Shown here piece after piece: positions 56,209 to 64,000 of a stretch of DNA of 64,000 nucleotides. This DNA is from JAPUEK01 sp963815355 (GTDB lineage: Bacteria; Pseudomonadota; Alphaproteobacteria; Rhodobacterales; Rhodobacteraceae), in NCBI GenBank assembly GCA_963815355.1, contig CAWFGJ010000002.1:1-64000 (forward strand). Reading direction: 5' to 3'. The notes beneath the pieces were generated by a model that did not search any database, was not told where the DNA came from, and worked only from the letters and a program-made list of their open reading frames with translations. Both the position numbers and the translations under genes were made by a program. Position 1 is the stretch's first letter, and every line of letters begins with the position of its first letter.

Positions 56209-56226
56209 TCTGGCAAGATTGCCAGA
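56209..56226. promoter_or_regulatory. Palindrome upstream of ssb
   Basis: TCTGGCAA-GA-TTGCCAGA is a perfect 8-bp inverted repeat with a two-base centre, 26 bases upstream of the ssb ATG. It could be an operator or a 5'-UTR hairpin. It does not match the alphaproteobacterial SOS box (GTTC-N7-GTTC). Confidence 0.4.
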
Positions 56227-56477
56227 TCTGGTTACCAAATCGTATAAACTGCCCCTCTGCGCCCCGCAACAGTGCCCATGCCGCCAAACAGGTCGGAAGA
56301 CTCGGCAAAACACCGCTTATACCTCGAGTTAGAAACGCCCAAAATGCGCCTTGGGGCCAATGGAACGGACTGCCTAATTCGGGCAACTCTGGCAAATCCC
56401 GGCGCAATTCCGCACGCGGGTGGTAACAGGGGGGCGCATATTTTCTCGGCGACCAGACGGCTTTTCCCGCAGCTTTG

Positions 56478-56741
56478 ATGGAACTTAACCTGTTCGCCGC
56501 ACCTATGGCGCACGCTGAAGGCGCCATTGGCGCGGTCACTCAGGAAAAGGCCGGTTTGCGGTTGGTTCTCGACAGCGATGACGTCCGCAAAATGGAAGCG
56601 GAGGATCATCGGTTCGAAGCCGACACTGTCAAAGACGGCAAGACACTGCCGCTGTTTCACGATGAAGACATGAAGGTGGTGAAGACCTGCGACGCGGGTG
56701 ATCGCGTCGAAACCGGCGATGTGGACAGGGACGACGTATAA
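56478..56741 (+). CDS. Small acidic hypothetical protein
   Basis: About 87 residues with native-looking codon use (MELNLFAAPMAHAEG, KMEAEDHRFEADTVKDGKT). No ribosome site is obvious and I recognise no family. It is rich in Asp/Glu. It could be a real small gene or a remnant. The opposite-strand frame over the same bases has no family features. A 12-bp hairpin follows 60 bases later and could end this transcript. Confidence 0.4.
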   Translation: MELNLFAAPMAHAEGAIGAVTQEKAGLRLVLDSDDVRKMEAEDHRFEADTVKDGKTLPLFHDEDMKVVKTCDAGDRVETGDVDRDDV

Positions 56742-56803
56742 CCCCCGTCGTCTTTCCAACCGTCCACGGATGGATTGCCCCAAGAGCCCATCCTGCCGGT
56801 CCT

Positions 56804-56835
56804 GACCGCCGCAGCGGCTGGCAGCTGCGGCGGTC
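56804..56835 (+). terminator. Strong hairpin, possible terminator
   Basis: GACCGCCGCAGC (56804-56815) and GCTGCGGCGGTC (56824-56835) form a perfect 12-bp stem with an 8-base loop. No T-tract follows on the plus strand. Confidence 0.5.
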
Positions 56836-57216
56836 AATCCCAAACCGTCAGCGGACAAGAATGCGGCGCATAAGCCACGTATGGTGCCCAACAGCGTTGC
56901 GGCGGCATCATTAGGTCAATCTGAGACGGCAGGTCCTTTACCGATCTGCACTGTCCCGTATGCGAAACGCGTGTCGCCGCAGGCGCGCTGGCCGCGCAGG
57001 GGGCGCCGCGAAGGCCCATCTCAACGCTTTCTATGGCAAGGCTGGCGCGGCACGCTGCCGACCGTTGCGAAGCCTTGTGGTTGCAGGCCTGCCGCGCGCG
57101 TCCGGGCGGAGGGCAGACACCAGGGTGTGAAGAACGCGGTTTCCAGCGGCAATCTGCCACCGGGGCTAGCAACCTGAGCAAGATTGGGTATAGTTCCCGC
57201 AACCTTTTTGACGGAC
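56836..57216. other. Gene-poor stretch before the transglycosylase
   Basis: 381 bases in which I find no convincing gene on either strand. Frames longer than 90 codons exist but have poor composition for proteins and no recognised motif. It may be degraded coding sequence. The 3' end must hold the promoter of the transglycosylase gene. Confidence 0.5.
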
Positions 57217-57825
57217 ATGTTCATGCGCTTGCCCCTTGTCGGCCTATCCGCGTTGGTTCTGACCCTTGGCCTGCCCGCTGCCGTATATGCAGAGGGTCTT
57301 CGGCTTTCAGGCTCGACATCCAACCGGACGGCGCTTTTTCGTTCGCAGTCGGCGCTGTTGGATGGACGTTTGTCCGAGCAATATGACTTTTCGACCCGTT
57401 TGACCCCCAACGCCGAGAAAAAGAGCGCCGACACCGGAACGAAGGTGCGCTACAGCGGAAAGTATAAGGGGGAATACTTAGAAGTCGCCAAAAAGGTCGC
57501 CCGCAAACACGGGGTGCCAGAAGACCTTTTCTTGCGCCTCGTGCAGCAAGAAAGCGGCTGGAACGCTGGAGCGGTGTCCAGCAAGGGGGCAACAGGTTTG
57601 GCCCAATTGATGCCCGGAACAGCGGAACGTCTGGGTGTGGATATTGACGACCCGCATCAGAACCTGGAAGGTGGCGCGCGCTACCTGAAAATGATGTACG
57701 ATCGCTTCGGGTCTTGGAAGCTTGCTCTGGCCGCCTACAATGCGGGGCCGATGGCCGTGGAAAAGAACAACGGCATTCCTCCTTATGAAGAGACCAGAAA
57801 CTACGTTTCGGCTATTCTGGGCTAA
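57217..57825 (+). CDS. Lytic transglycosylase (SLT, GH23)
   Basis: 202 residues from ATG 57217 (ATG 57223 is possible). Signal peptide MFMRLPLVGLSALVLTLGLP with cleavage near VYA-EG. The SLT domain contains catalytic Glu in VQQESGWNAGAVSSKGATGL, AQLMPGTAERLG and LALAAYNAGP. It cleaves peptidoglycan glycan strands in the periplasm. Confidence 0.92.
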   Translation: MFMRLPLVGLSALVLTLGLPAAVYAEGLRLSGSTSNRTALFRSQSALLDGRLSEQYDFSTRLTPNAEKKSADTGTKVRYSGKYKGEYLEVAKKVARKHGVPEDLFLRLVQQESGWNAGAVSSKGATGLAQLMPGTAERLGVDIDDPHQNLEGGARYLKMMYDRFGSWKLALAAYNAGPMAVEKNNGIPPYEETRNYVSAILG

Positions 57826-57833
57826 CTTCAGGC

Positions 57834-58250
57834 TCAGGGGGCAGGGGCCACAAGTGTGCTGTCCACGCGGCAGCCGTATTTCGCCTCCAGATCGACCCGC
57901 AAGGCTTTGACCTTGTCGTGGTAGGCGTCACTGGCGGCTTTGATGCCAGAGGTGTCGTTGCTGATCGCTGCAACAGTCATGCCCGTCTGCACCTCAGTCG
58001 CGGCGGCCTCGGCCAATTCCTTAAGCCTGATCTGAAACTCCGCATGCGCGGCCTCGGCCCGACTGCGTGCATCGTTCTGAGCCGATGGGTTTGCCGCGGT
58101 TAACGTGCAACTGTAGACAAGCTCACCCTTGCCTGATGCCGTCAGGCGGAATTCGGCCCGCGGCTCGTCAAAAGGCCAAAGTCCAATTTGCCATAGGAAT
58201 GCAGCGCCCAACGCCACGGCAATCGCAATGCCAGCCGCCAGCCGCCGCAT
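57834..58250 (-). CDS. Membrane-anchored hypothetical protein
   Basis: 138 residues. An N-terminal signal anchor (MRRLAAGIAIAVALGAAFLW) is followed by a periplasmic helical domain (NDARSRAEAAHAEFQIRLKE) with two cysteines (VYSCTL, YGCRVD). I do not recognise the family. It starts five bases after the end of the ABC transporter ATPase gene on the same strand and may be the last gene of that operon. Confidence 0.65.
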   Translation of the reverse strand: MRRLAAGIAIAVALGAAFLWQIGLWPFDEPRAEFRLTASGKGELVYSCTLTAANPSAQNDARSRAEAAHAEFQIRLKELAEAAATEVQTGMTVAAISNDTSGIKAASDAYHDKVKALRVDLEAKYGCRVDSTLVAPAP

Positions 58251-58254
58251 TCGT

Positions 58255-60387
58255 CTACTCGTTTGCCATCTTGATGACCGGCTCCATCCGATCCAACACT
58301 TCAGTGCTTAGGTGGCATTTTATCTGATGCCCCCCCGCCAATGTCCTGACCTCAGGCATGACCGTGTCGCAAAGACCGCCGGGCACCTTAGATTTCCAAC
58401 GACAACGTGTCTGGAATGGACAGCCTGGGGGCGGATTGACCGCCGAGGGGATATCACCTTCGAGCACAATCCGTTCACGCTTTACCTTGGTATCCGCGAT
58501 CGGCACTGCGGACAAAAGCGCTTCGGTGTAAGGGTGATAGGGGGGCTGGAACACTTGATCGGTCGTGCCCATTTCCACCACATGACCCAGATACATCACC
58601 ATGACCCGGTCAGAAAGGTAGCGCACGATGCTCAGATCATGGCTGATGAACAGTAAGGTCGTCTTGTTTTCGCGCTGAATATCCATCAGCAAGTCTGTCA
58701 CGGCGGCCTGCACCGAGACGTCCAGCGCCGAAACCGGCTCGTCTGCCACAACGACCTTCGCCCCGCCCGCAAACGCCCGCGCGATGCCAACCCGTTGTTT
58801 TTGCCCACCAGATAGCTGACGCGGCATCCGCTCGGCAAAGGCACGCGGCAACTTTACCAGATCCAGAAGTTTAAGCATCTGATCATAGCGTTCGGCGTCG
58901 TTCTTGCCTTTCTTGAAGATCTCGAGCGCCCGGATGATCTGGCGCCCCACCGTCATCGAGGGATTGAGCGTATCAAAGGGGTTTTGGAACACCATTTGAA
59001 CCGAAGACACTGTGTCGGTATTGCGTTTGGTGATGGGCGTCGATTGCACGTTTTCGTCGAAAAGCATGATCGAGCCCGAGGTCGCGGTCTCCAACCCCAT
59101 CAAGACTTTGGCGAAGGTCGATTTTCCGCAGCCGCTTTCACCGACGATTGCCAGCGTTTCGCCCTCATGCGCCTCAAAGGACAGAGTCTCATTGGCTTTG
59201 ACCACTTTGTCGGTGCCGCCGCCAAAGGCGCCGCTGGAAATGGAGTAGTATTTCTTCAGGTCTTCCATCTTTAGCACGACGCGGCCAATCGGGGTCTTTT
59301 CCTTGACCACCTTGGCCTTCATCGGCGCATTCCAGTCAATTTCTGACCACTTCACGCAACGGCTTGCATGGCGGTCGCTGTCGGGAATTGGGTCCATCCG
59401 GACAGCGCCCGCGTCGCAGCGGCCTGCGACAAAGTAATCGCAGCGCGGCCCGAAATTGCAGCCCTTGGGGCGTTCATGCGGCAGGGGAAAGTTGCCGGGA
59501 ATTGCGACCAGCGGGCGGTCGTTCTTGTTCGCACTTGGCAACGGGATCGAGCGGAACAGCGCCTGTGTGTAGGGATGGTGCATATTGTCAAATACTTCGG
59601 CGACGTTGCCCGTCTCAACCGCTTCGCCGGAATACATCACACAAAGCCGGTCGCACACGTCCAGGATCAGCCCGAGATTATGGCTGATGAACAACATCGA
59701 GGTGCCGTACTTGTGTCCAAGATCTTTCACCAGATCCACGATCCCGGCCTCGACCGTTACGTCGAGTGCCGTTGTCGGCTCATCAAGAATAAGCAACGCA
59801 GGCTTGGACATCAGCGCCATGGCGATGACAATGCGCTGTTGCTGGCCACCCGAAAGCTGATGCGGATAGGACTGCAAGATCCGGTCGGGGTCGGGCAGGC
59901 GCACGTCCGCAATGATCTGACGCGCCAGAACCATCGCCTCGGGTCTGGACATGCCCTGATGGATCATCGGCACCTCGGCCAATTGCGCGCCAACCTTCAT
60001 TGCGGGGTTCAAGGACGCCATCGGCTCTTGGTAGATCATCGCAATTTCGGAGCCGCGCAAATGGCGCAGGTCTTCTTCAGACATGGTCGTCAGATCGCGA
60101 CCCTTGAAGGTGATCGAGCCTCCGACGATTTTGCCGTTCTTGCCAAGGTCGCGCATTACGGCAAGCGCCACCGTGGATTTGCCACAGCCGGATTCGCCGA
60201 CAAGGCCCATCGCTTCGCCTGCCATCACGGTGCATGAAAAATCCATAACCGCAGGGATTTCCCGTAGGCGGGTAAAGAAGCTGATCGACAGGTTCTTGAT
60301 TTCAAGGATTGGTTGGGACGGGTCCCATGCGCCTGCAGCAGTGGCGCTGTCTTGGGGGGCGGTGGCGGTGTCATCGATAACGGACAT
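58255..60387 (-). CDS. Peptide-type ABC transporter, fused double ATPase
   Basis: 710 residues: two complete ABC domains in one chain, equivalent to DppD plus DppF. Domain 1: GLVGESGCGKSTVALAV, signature LSGGQQQRIVIAMAL, Walker B ALLILDEPTTALD. Domain 2: AIVGESGCGKSTFAKVL, LSGGQKQRVGIARAF, VVVADEPVSALD. Each ends in the oligopeptide-type cysteine tail (GCNFGPRCDYF and GCPFQTRCRWK). It powers the importer of the next three genes. Confidence 0.92.
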   Translation of the reverse strand: MSVIDDTATAPQDSATAAGAWDPSQPILEIKNLSISFFTRLREIPAVMDFSCTVMAGEAMGLVGESGCGKSTVALAVMRDLGKNGKIVGGSITFKGRDLTTMSEEDLRHLRGSEIAMIYQEPMASLNPAMKVGAQLAEVPMIHQGMSRPEAMVLARQIIADVRLPDPDRILQSYPHQLSGGQQQRIVIAMALMSKPALLILDEPTTALDVTVEAGIVDLVKDLGHKYGTSMLFISHNLGLILDVCDRLCVMYSGEAVETGNVAEVFDNMHHPYTQALFRSIPLPSANKNDRPLVAIPGNFPLPHERPKGCNFGPRCDYFVAGRCDAGAVRMDPIPDSDRHASRCVKWSEIDWNAPMKAKVVKEKTPIGRVVLKMEDLKKYYSISSGAFGGGTDKVVKANETLSFEAHEGETLAIVGESGCGKSTFAKVLMGLETATSGSIMLFDENVQSTPITKRNTDTVSSVQMVFQNPFDTLNPSMTVGRQIIRALEIFKKGKNDAERYDQMLKLLDLVKLPRAFAERMPRQLSGGQKQRVGIARAFAGGAKVVVADEPVSALDVSVQAAVTDLLMDIQRENKTTLLFISHDLSIVRYLSDRVMVMYLGHVVEMGTTDQVFQPPYHPYTEALLSAVPIADTKVKRERIVLEGDIPSAVNPPPGCPFQTRCRWKSKVPGGLCDTVMPEVRTLAGGHQIKCHLSTEVLDRMEPVIKMANE

Positions 60388-60484
60388 GGCGGCCTCGTTG
60401 TGTCGGAGAAAGCGGGTCCGGAGATTTCAGCCCCCGGATCCTCTTGGGTTTAATGGGCCAAAGAAAGTGGGGCTGGGGCCGCCA

Positions 60485-61648
60485 TCAGTCTTTCAGGCTT
60501 TCTTCGCGCAGACCATCAGCCAGCAGGTTCAGGCCAAGGACAAGGCTCATCAACGCAATGGCAGGTGCCAGCGCAGGATGGGGATAGAGCGTCAACAGCT
60601 TGCGCCCGTCATCGATGGTCGAGCCCCAGTCAGGGCTTTCTGGCGAGACGCCAAGGCCAAAGAAGCCGAGCGTCCCCAGCAGGATCGTCGTGTAGCCGAT
60701 CCGCAGGCAGAAATCGACGATCAACGGCCCGCGTGCGTTGGGAAGGATTTCCCAAAGCATGATGTACCAGGGGCCCTCGCCGCGGGTCTGGCCTGCGGCC
60801 ACATAGTCGCGCGCTTTGAGGTCCATCACGATACCACGGACGATGCGGAACACCGTCGGCGAGTTCACAAAGACCACGGACACGAACACGTTCAGCAGGT
60901 TTGGTGCCATGTGCCAGACGCCAAGCGGGTCAGCGTTAAAGGCCAGACCAGAATAGGCCCAAAGCCCTATGACCAGCGTAATGCCAACGTAGAGATTGCG
61001 TTTCGGCGGGTCGGTGAAAAAACGCGCGTTGAAGAGCGTGCAAAAGAAGATCACCGGGAACAGAAACAACACCGCCGCAAGATAGATCGGAATGCCAGTG
61101 TCGCGAATTTCGGGCGTTACCAGCAGGTAGAACAGCAAGATCACAGGGAATGCCAGAACCAGATTGGCAAAGAAGGACAGCAGCGTGTCAAGCTTGCCGC
61201 CAAAATATCCCGCCGGCAGCCCCAAAGTGACGCCCACCATAAAGGCAAAGGCCGTCGCCGCCGGGGCAATCGTCAGCACGCGGCGCGCGCCCATCACCAT
61301 GCGGCTAAAGACATCGCGCGCCAAATGGTCACCGCCCAAAAGGTAGTGGCTATAGACGCCCTCCATCTGGGTTTTCAGCGCAGAGCCAGGCGGTGCGTTC
61401 TTTAACCCCGAGATCTGGCCAAGTGGGTCATGCGTGATAATCAGGTCGGCAAAGAGCGCCGTGAACACCCAAAACATCACGATGCAGAACCCCGTGATGC
61501 CCACCGGGCTGTCAAAAAGTTTGCCGAACAATCCCAAGCGCCGCTTGTAGCGCAATGAGATTGCAACAGTTGCCACCAAAGCCACCCAAACGGGCCAGAA
61601 TTGCTGGATCATACGGGCGATGATCGCGCCCCAGGAAAGATCTTCCAT
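60485..61648 (-). CDS. Peptide-type ABC transporter permease (DppC-like)
   Basis: 387 residues with about six membrane helices and an unusually long N-terminal part. The family EAA-like loop is RGIVMDLKARDYVAAGQTRG, with LLGTLGFFGLGVSPESPDWG near the end. It starts nine bases after the DppB-like gene. The inserted middle helices (DTGIPIYLAAVLFLFPVIFF) make it longer than usual DppC. Confidence 0.9.
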   Translation of the reverse strand: MEDLSWGAIIARMIQQFWPVWVALVATVAISLRYKRRLGLFGKLFDSPVGITGFCIVMFWVFTALFADLIITHDPLGQISGLKNAPPGSALKTQMEGVYSHYLLGGDHLARDVFSRMVMGARRVLTIAPAATAFAFMVGVTLGLPAGYFGGKLDTLLSFFANLVLAFPVILLFYLLVTPEIRDTGIPIYLAAVLFLFPVIFFCTLFNARFFTDPPKRNLYVGITLVIGLWAYSGLAFNADPLGVWHMAPNLLNVFVSVVFVNSPTVFRIVRGIVMDLKARDYVAAGQTRGEGPWYIMLWEILPNARGPLIVDFCLRIGYTTILLGTLGFFGLGVSPESPDWGSTIDDGRKLLTLYPHPALAPAIALMSLVLGLNLLADGLREESLKD

Positions 61649-61657
61649 GGTGGCTCC

Positions 61658-62743
61658 TCAGGACAAACGAATGCGGGGATTCAGAAACACATAGCCGACA
61701 TCGGATATCAACTGTGTCACCAGAACGACGAAGACTGCGACGACCGAGCAGCCCAATAGCAACTCAATGTCATTGTTGCCGGCGGCTTGAACGAGCGTCC
61801 AGCCGAAGCCTTTGTAGTTGAACAATGTTTCGACAATAACCACGCCGTTCAACAGCCATGGGAATTGCAACATGATCACAGTAAACGGTGCAATCAGCGC
61901 ATTTCGCAGTGCGTGGCGCATAACCACTTGGCCGAAGGAGACGCCTTTTAGGCGGGCCGTGCGAATATACTGCTGCGTCATCACCTCTGTCATCGAAGCT
62001 CGGGTCATCCGGGCGATGTAGCCGATCCCATAAAGCGCAATCGTAAGCACTGGCAGGGTAAAGTTCCAGAATGTGATCTGATCCATGGCACTGGTGGCCG
62101 TGCCCAAGAACAGCGTCTTGCTGTCAATCCAGCCCCAACTGTGCAGGAGCGGCGAAATGCCAACGGTGGTCGAGGCGAAGAAGGCCACCAGAATAACGCC
62201 AGACACATATTCCGGCGTGGCAGTTGAGGCGATGGCAAACGTCGAAAGCACCCGGTCGGTCCGCGATCCTTCCCGCATCCCTGACAAGACCCCGATCAGC
62301 AGCGCGGATGGGACCATCACAAGCATCACCGCCAGCATCAGCCAGGCGGTTGATCCCAGCTTGTCGGCCAGAACCGAGGTCACAGGCATCTTGAAAACGC
62401 TGGAAAAGCCCCAGTCGCCCTGTAGCACGCCGCAAAAACGGGGCGCTTGTTCAGCGGTTACACCTGCGTCGATGCATCGACCGCGTGTGACACCCTTGCT
62501 ATCGGTCAGCACCCAGCCGGGCTTGACCCCTAGCCATTCAGCATAGCGCCCGATGGTCGGGCCGCCATGGCCATTCTGCTCGATCCAGGAAGCGACCGAC
62601 GCATCTGTCATCCGAACCGAACCTTCTGTTCGCGCCAGCTTTTCAAGGTTGGGCGGCAAGTTGGTCAGAGCAAAGACGATGAACGTCAACGCGAGCGCAG
62701 TCAGCAGCATTACGCCAAGCCGGCGCAGCAGGAATCCCAACAT
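61658..62743 (-). CDS. Peptide-type ABC transporter permease (DppB-like)
   Basis: 361 residues from ATG 62741-62743; GAGG lies about six bases upstream, and the in-frame GTG at 62755 is before it. N-terminal MLGFLLRRLGVMLLTALALT, a periplasmic loop of about 90 residues, and IARMTRASMTEVMTQQYIRT as the EAA-like loop. Inner membrane half of the importer. Confidence 0.9.
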   Translation of the reverse strand: MLGFLLRRLGVMLLTALALTFIVFALTNLPPNLEKLARTEGSVRMTDASVASWIEQNGHGGPTIGRYAEWLGVKPGWVLTDSKGVTRGRCIDAGVTAEQAPRFCGVLQGDWGFSSVFKMPVTSVLADKLGSTAWLMLAVMLVMVPSALLIGVLSGMREGSRTDRVLSTFAIASTATPEYVSGVILVAFFASTTVGISPLLHSWGWIDSKTLFLGTATSAMDQITFWNFTLPVLTIALYGIGYIARMTRASMTEVMTQQYIRTARLKGVSFGQVVMRHALRNALIAPFTVIMLQFPWLLNGVVIVETLFNYKGFGWTLVQAAGNNDIELLLGCSVVAVFVVLVTQLISDVGYVFLNPRIRLS

Positions 62744-62846
62744 AGGGTGCCTCACAACGATCAGGGGAATTCAGGGCCCGCAAGGGCGGGGAAAGGGTCC
62801 GGGCGCTAGATACCAGCGCCCGGACCTGCTAATTCAGGCCAAAGCC

Positions 62847-64000
62847 TCAGGCCGAAACCGACCACTTGTAGTGCTGATGCTCAAACGACGGGTGCATGTC
62901 GACGTTCACACCTTCCTTGGCGTGCCGGAACAGCGAGCGCCAGTAAGGCTGGATCAGATAGCCTTCGTCCTGCAGGATGGTCTCAAGCGTGACCATGACT
63001 TCGCGGCGTGCATCGGCGTTGTCGAGCGAAAGCGCCTTGACCATCGCGGCGTCGAAATCGGCATTGGCCATGCCAGTCTCGTTCCACGACCCGGTCGACG
63101 TATAGGCATAGGACATGTTCTGGACGGCCAGCGGACGGTGGTTCCACGTGGTCGAGGAGAACGGGTATTTCTGCCAGTCGTTCCAGAAGGTCGACCCAGG
63201 CATCACGGTCCGTTTGACCGTGGCACCAGCGTCGCGCAGCTGAGCGGCTACGGCATCAGTGGTCGCCGCTTCAAAACCATCGTCAAGCGAGATGATCTCG
63301 AATTCTGCCGCTTCAAGCCCTGCGGCCTTCAGCGCGGGCATCAGGCCGGCCGGATCAATGGTCTGCGCCGGGATCTGGGCGTATTCCGGGTGGATCGGGC
63401 AGGCGTGGTGGTTCTCAGCGACCGTACCAAGGCCATTATAGCCCAGTTCCAGCACAACTTTCGGGTCAACGGCCTTCTGAATGGCCTGACGAACCGCCTT
63501 GTCTTTGTAAAGATCGGAGCCAGAGTTCATCCGGACGACAAGGGTCGATGCGGTCACAGCTTCCAGCTTGTTCCAGCCAAGGCCATCCAGCTGTTCGATA
63601 TAGTCGCCGGTGGTCTCGTAGTTGGTGTCGATCTCGTCCGAGGCCGCCATCGCCAGCATGGCCGACGGGTCGGTGCCGAAGTCGATGTAGTGGATTTCGT
63701 CCAACGGCGAGGTGCCGCCCCACCAGGTGTGATTCGGAGCGCGGACCAGAACGGCTTTTTGACCGACAGCGACTTCTTGCGGCACATAGGGGCCAGTGCC
63801 AATCGGATTGGTCGACGGGTCCGAACCATCCACATAGGAAGAGTGGACGACAGCAGCCGGATAGTCAGCAACGCTGGCGACGACCGAGATGTCCGACGCG
63901 GTCATCATCAGCTTGACGGTGGCTTCATCTACCTTGACGACAGCGCCATCGCGCAGACGGTTGACCATGACCGGCGCGCCGGCATCATCCATCTTGTCGG
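62847..64000 (-). CDS. Peptide-type ABC transporter substrate-binding protein, N-terminus outside window
   Basis: The C-terminal 380 or so residues of an SBP_bac_5 (DppA/OppA) protein: GTGPYVPQEVAVGQKAVLVR, NHTWWGG, VRQAIQKAVDPKVVLE and a C-terminal SLFRHAKEGVNV. The frame is still open at the right edge, so the signal peptide lies beyond it. First gene of the ABC operon; the ligand is not predictable. Confidence 0.9.
   Translation of the reverse strand, partial: DKMDDAGAPVMVNRLRDGAVVKVDEATVKLMMTASDISVVASVADYPAAVVHSSYVDGSDPSTNPIGTGPYVPQEVAVGQKAVLVRAPNHTWWGGTSPLDEIHYIDFGTDPSAMLAMAASDEIDTNYETTGDYIEQLDGLGWNKLEAVTASTLVVRMNSGSDLYKDKAVRQAIQKAVDPKVVLELGYNGLGTVAENHHACPIHPEYAQIPAQTIDPAGLMPALKAAGLEAAEFEIISLDDGFEAATTDAVAAQLRDAGATVKRTVMPGSTFWNDWQKYPFSSTTWNHRPLAVQNMSYAYTSTGSWNETGMANADFDAAMVKALSLDNADARREVMVTLETILQDEGYLIQPYWRSLFRHAKEGVNVDMHPSFEHQHYKWSVSA

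Noticed and set aside
56232..56891. 219-codon minus-strand frame upstream of ssb
   Set aside because: No recognised motif, passes through the strong hairpin, and the opposite frame has better codon use.
56836..57216. Transposase remnant
   Set aside because: I looked for transposase motifs in all frames and could not recognise any.

Overview
The window is a stretch of chromosome from an alphaproteobacterium, almost certainly of the family Rhodobacteraceae. It is GC-rich by eye. Gene orders I know from that family recur: accB-accC-aat, NDUFA12-mlaD-DUF2155, radA-cvpA-purF, and cobA-DUF2849-cysI-cysH-DUF934-fpr with a divergent Lrp regulator. I see no insertion sequence, prophage, CRISPR array or integrase. 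Most content is core or near-core metabolism in tightly packed operons with many ATGA, GTGA and TGATG overlaps.

Layout. 0-6.8 kb: partial tRNA-Asn, MBL hydrolase, EnvZ-like kinase, a YnjBCD-type ABC transporter and a divergent CDP-alcohol phosphatidyltransferase (YnjF-like). 6.8-9 kb: clpP and clpX. 9-13 kb: NDUFA12, mlaD, DUF2155, then on the minus strand aat, accC, accB. 13-21 kb: preT/preA pyrimidine reduction, an acyl-CoA ligase preceded by a 4 x 14-bp tandem repeat, an LLM oxidoreductase, kup and an SDR. 21-31 kb: purF, cvpA, radA, a PqiA-like protein, a membrane coiled-coil protein, mlaF/mlaE, alr and dnaB. 31-34 kb: pyrE, pyrC and small exported or hypothetical genes. 35-43 kb: MoxR ATPase, MBL hydrolase and CoxE-like VWA protein, a large repeat-rich OmpA protein, then XdhC and a MoeA-like protein. 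Together these look like maturation genes of a CO-dehydrogenase-type molybdenum hydroxylase, without the enzyme itself. 43-50 kb: infC, small exported proteins and the sulfite-reduction operon. 50-58 kb: P450 plus EamA exporter, tpiA, a SUF region (sufA-like and DUF59) that encloses a SatD/DUF3307 pair, ssb, a gene-poor kilobase and a lytic transglycosylase. 58-64 kb: a peptide-type ABC transporter running off the right edge.

Sequence quality matters here. Five genes have a one-base reading-frame break, four of them as an extra base in a homopolymer: aat, accC, purF and the cysH/DUF934 junction; the OmpA gene lacks one C. In three cases removing the extra base restores a textbook C-terminus, a normal stop overlap or the family N-terminus. 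accC and purF are expected to be essential or nearly so. Assembly error is therefore the simplest explanation. accB carries an in-frame TAA, which is a substitution and so a different kind of lesion.

The most interesting candidate for undescribed biology is the overlapping SatD-DUF3307 pair. The SatD protein has two aspartates in contexts that resemble the metal-binding motifs of class III nucleotidyl cyclases, plus a C-terminal helix-turn-helix, and its partner is a polytopic membrane protein.
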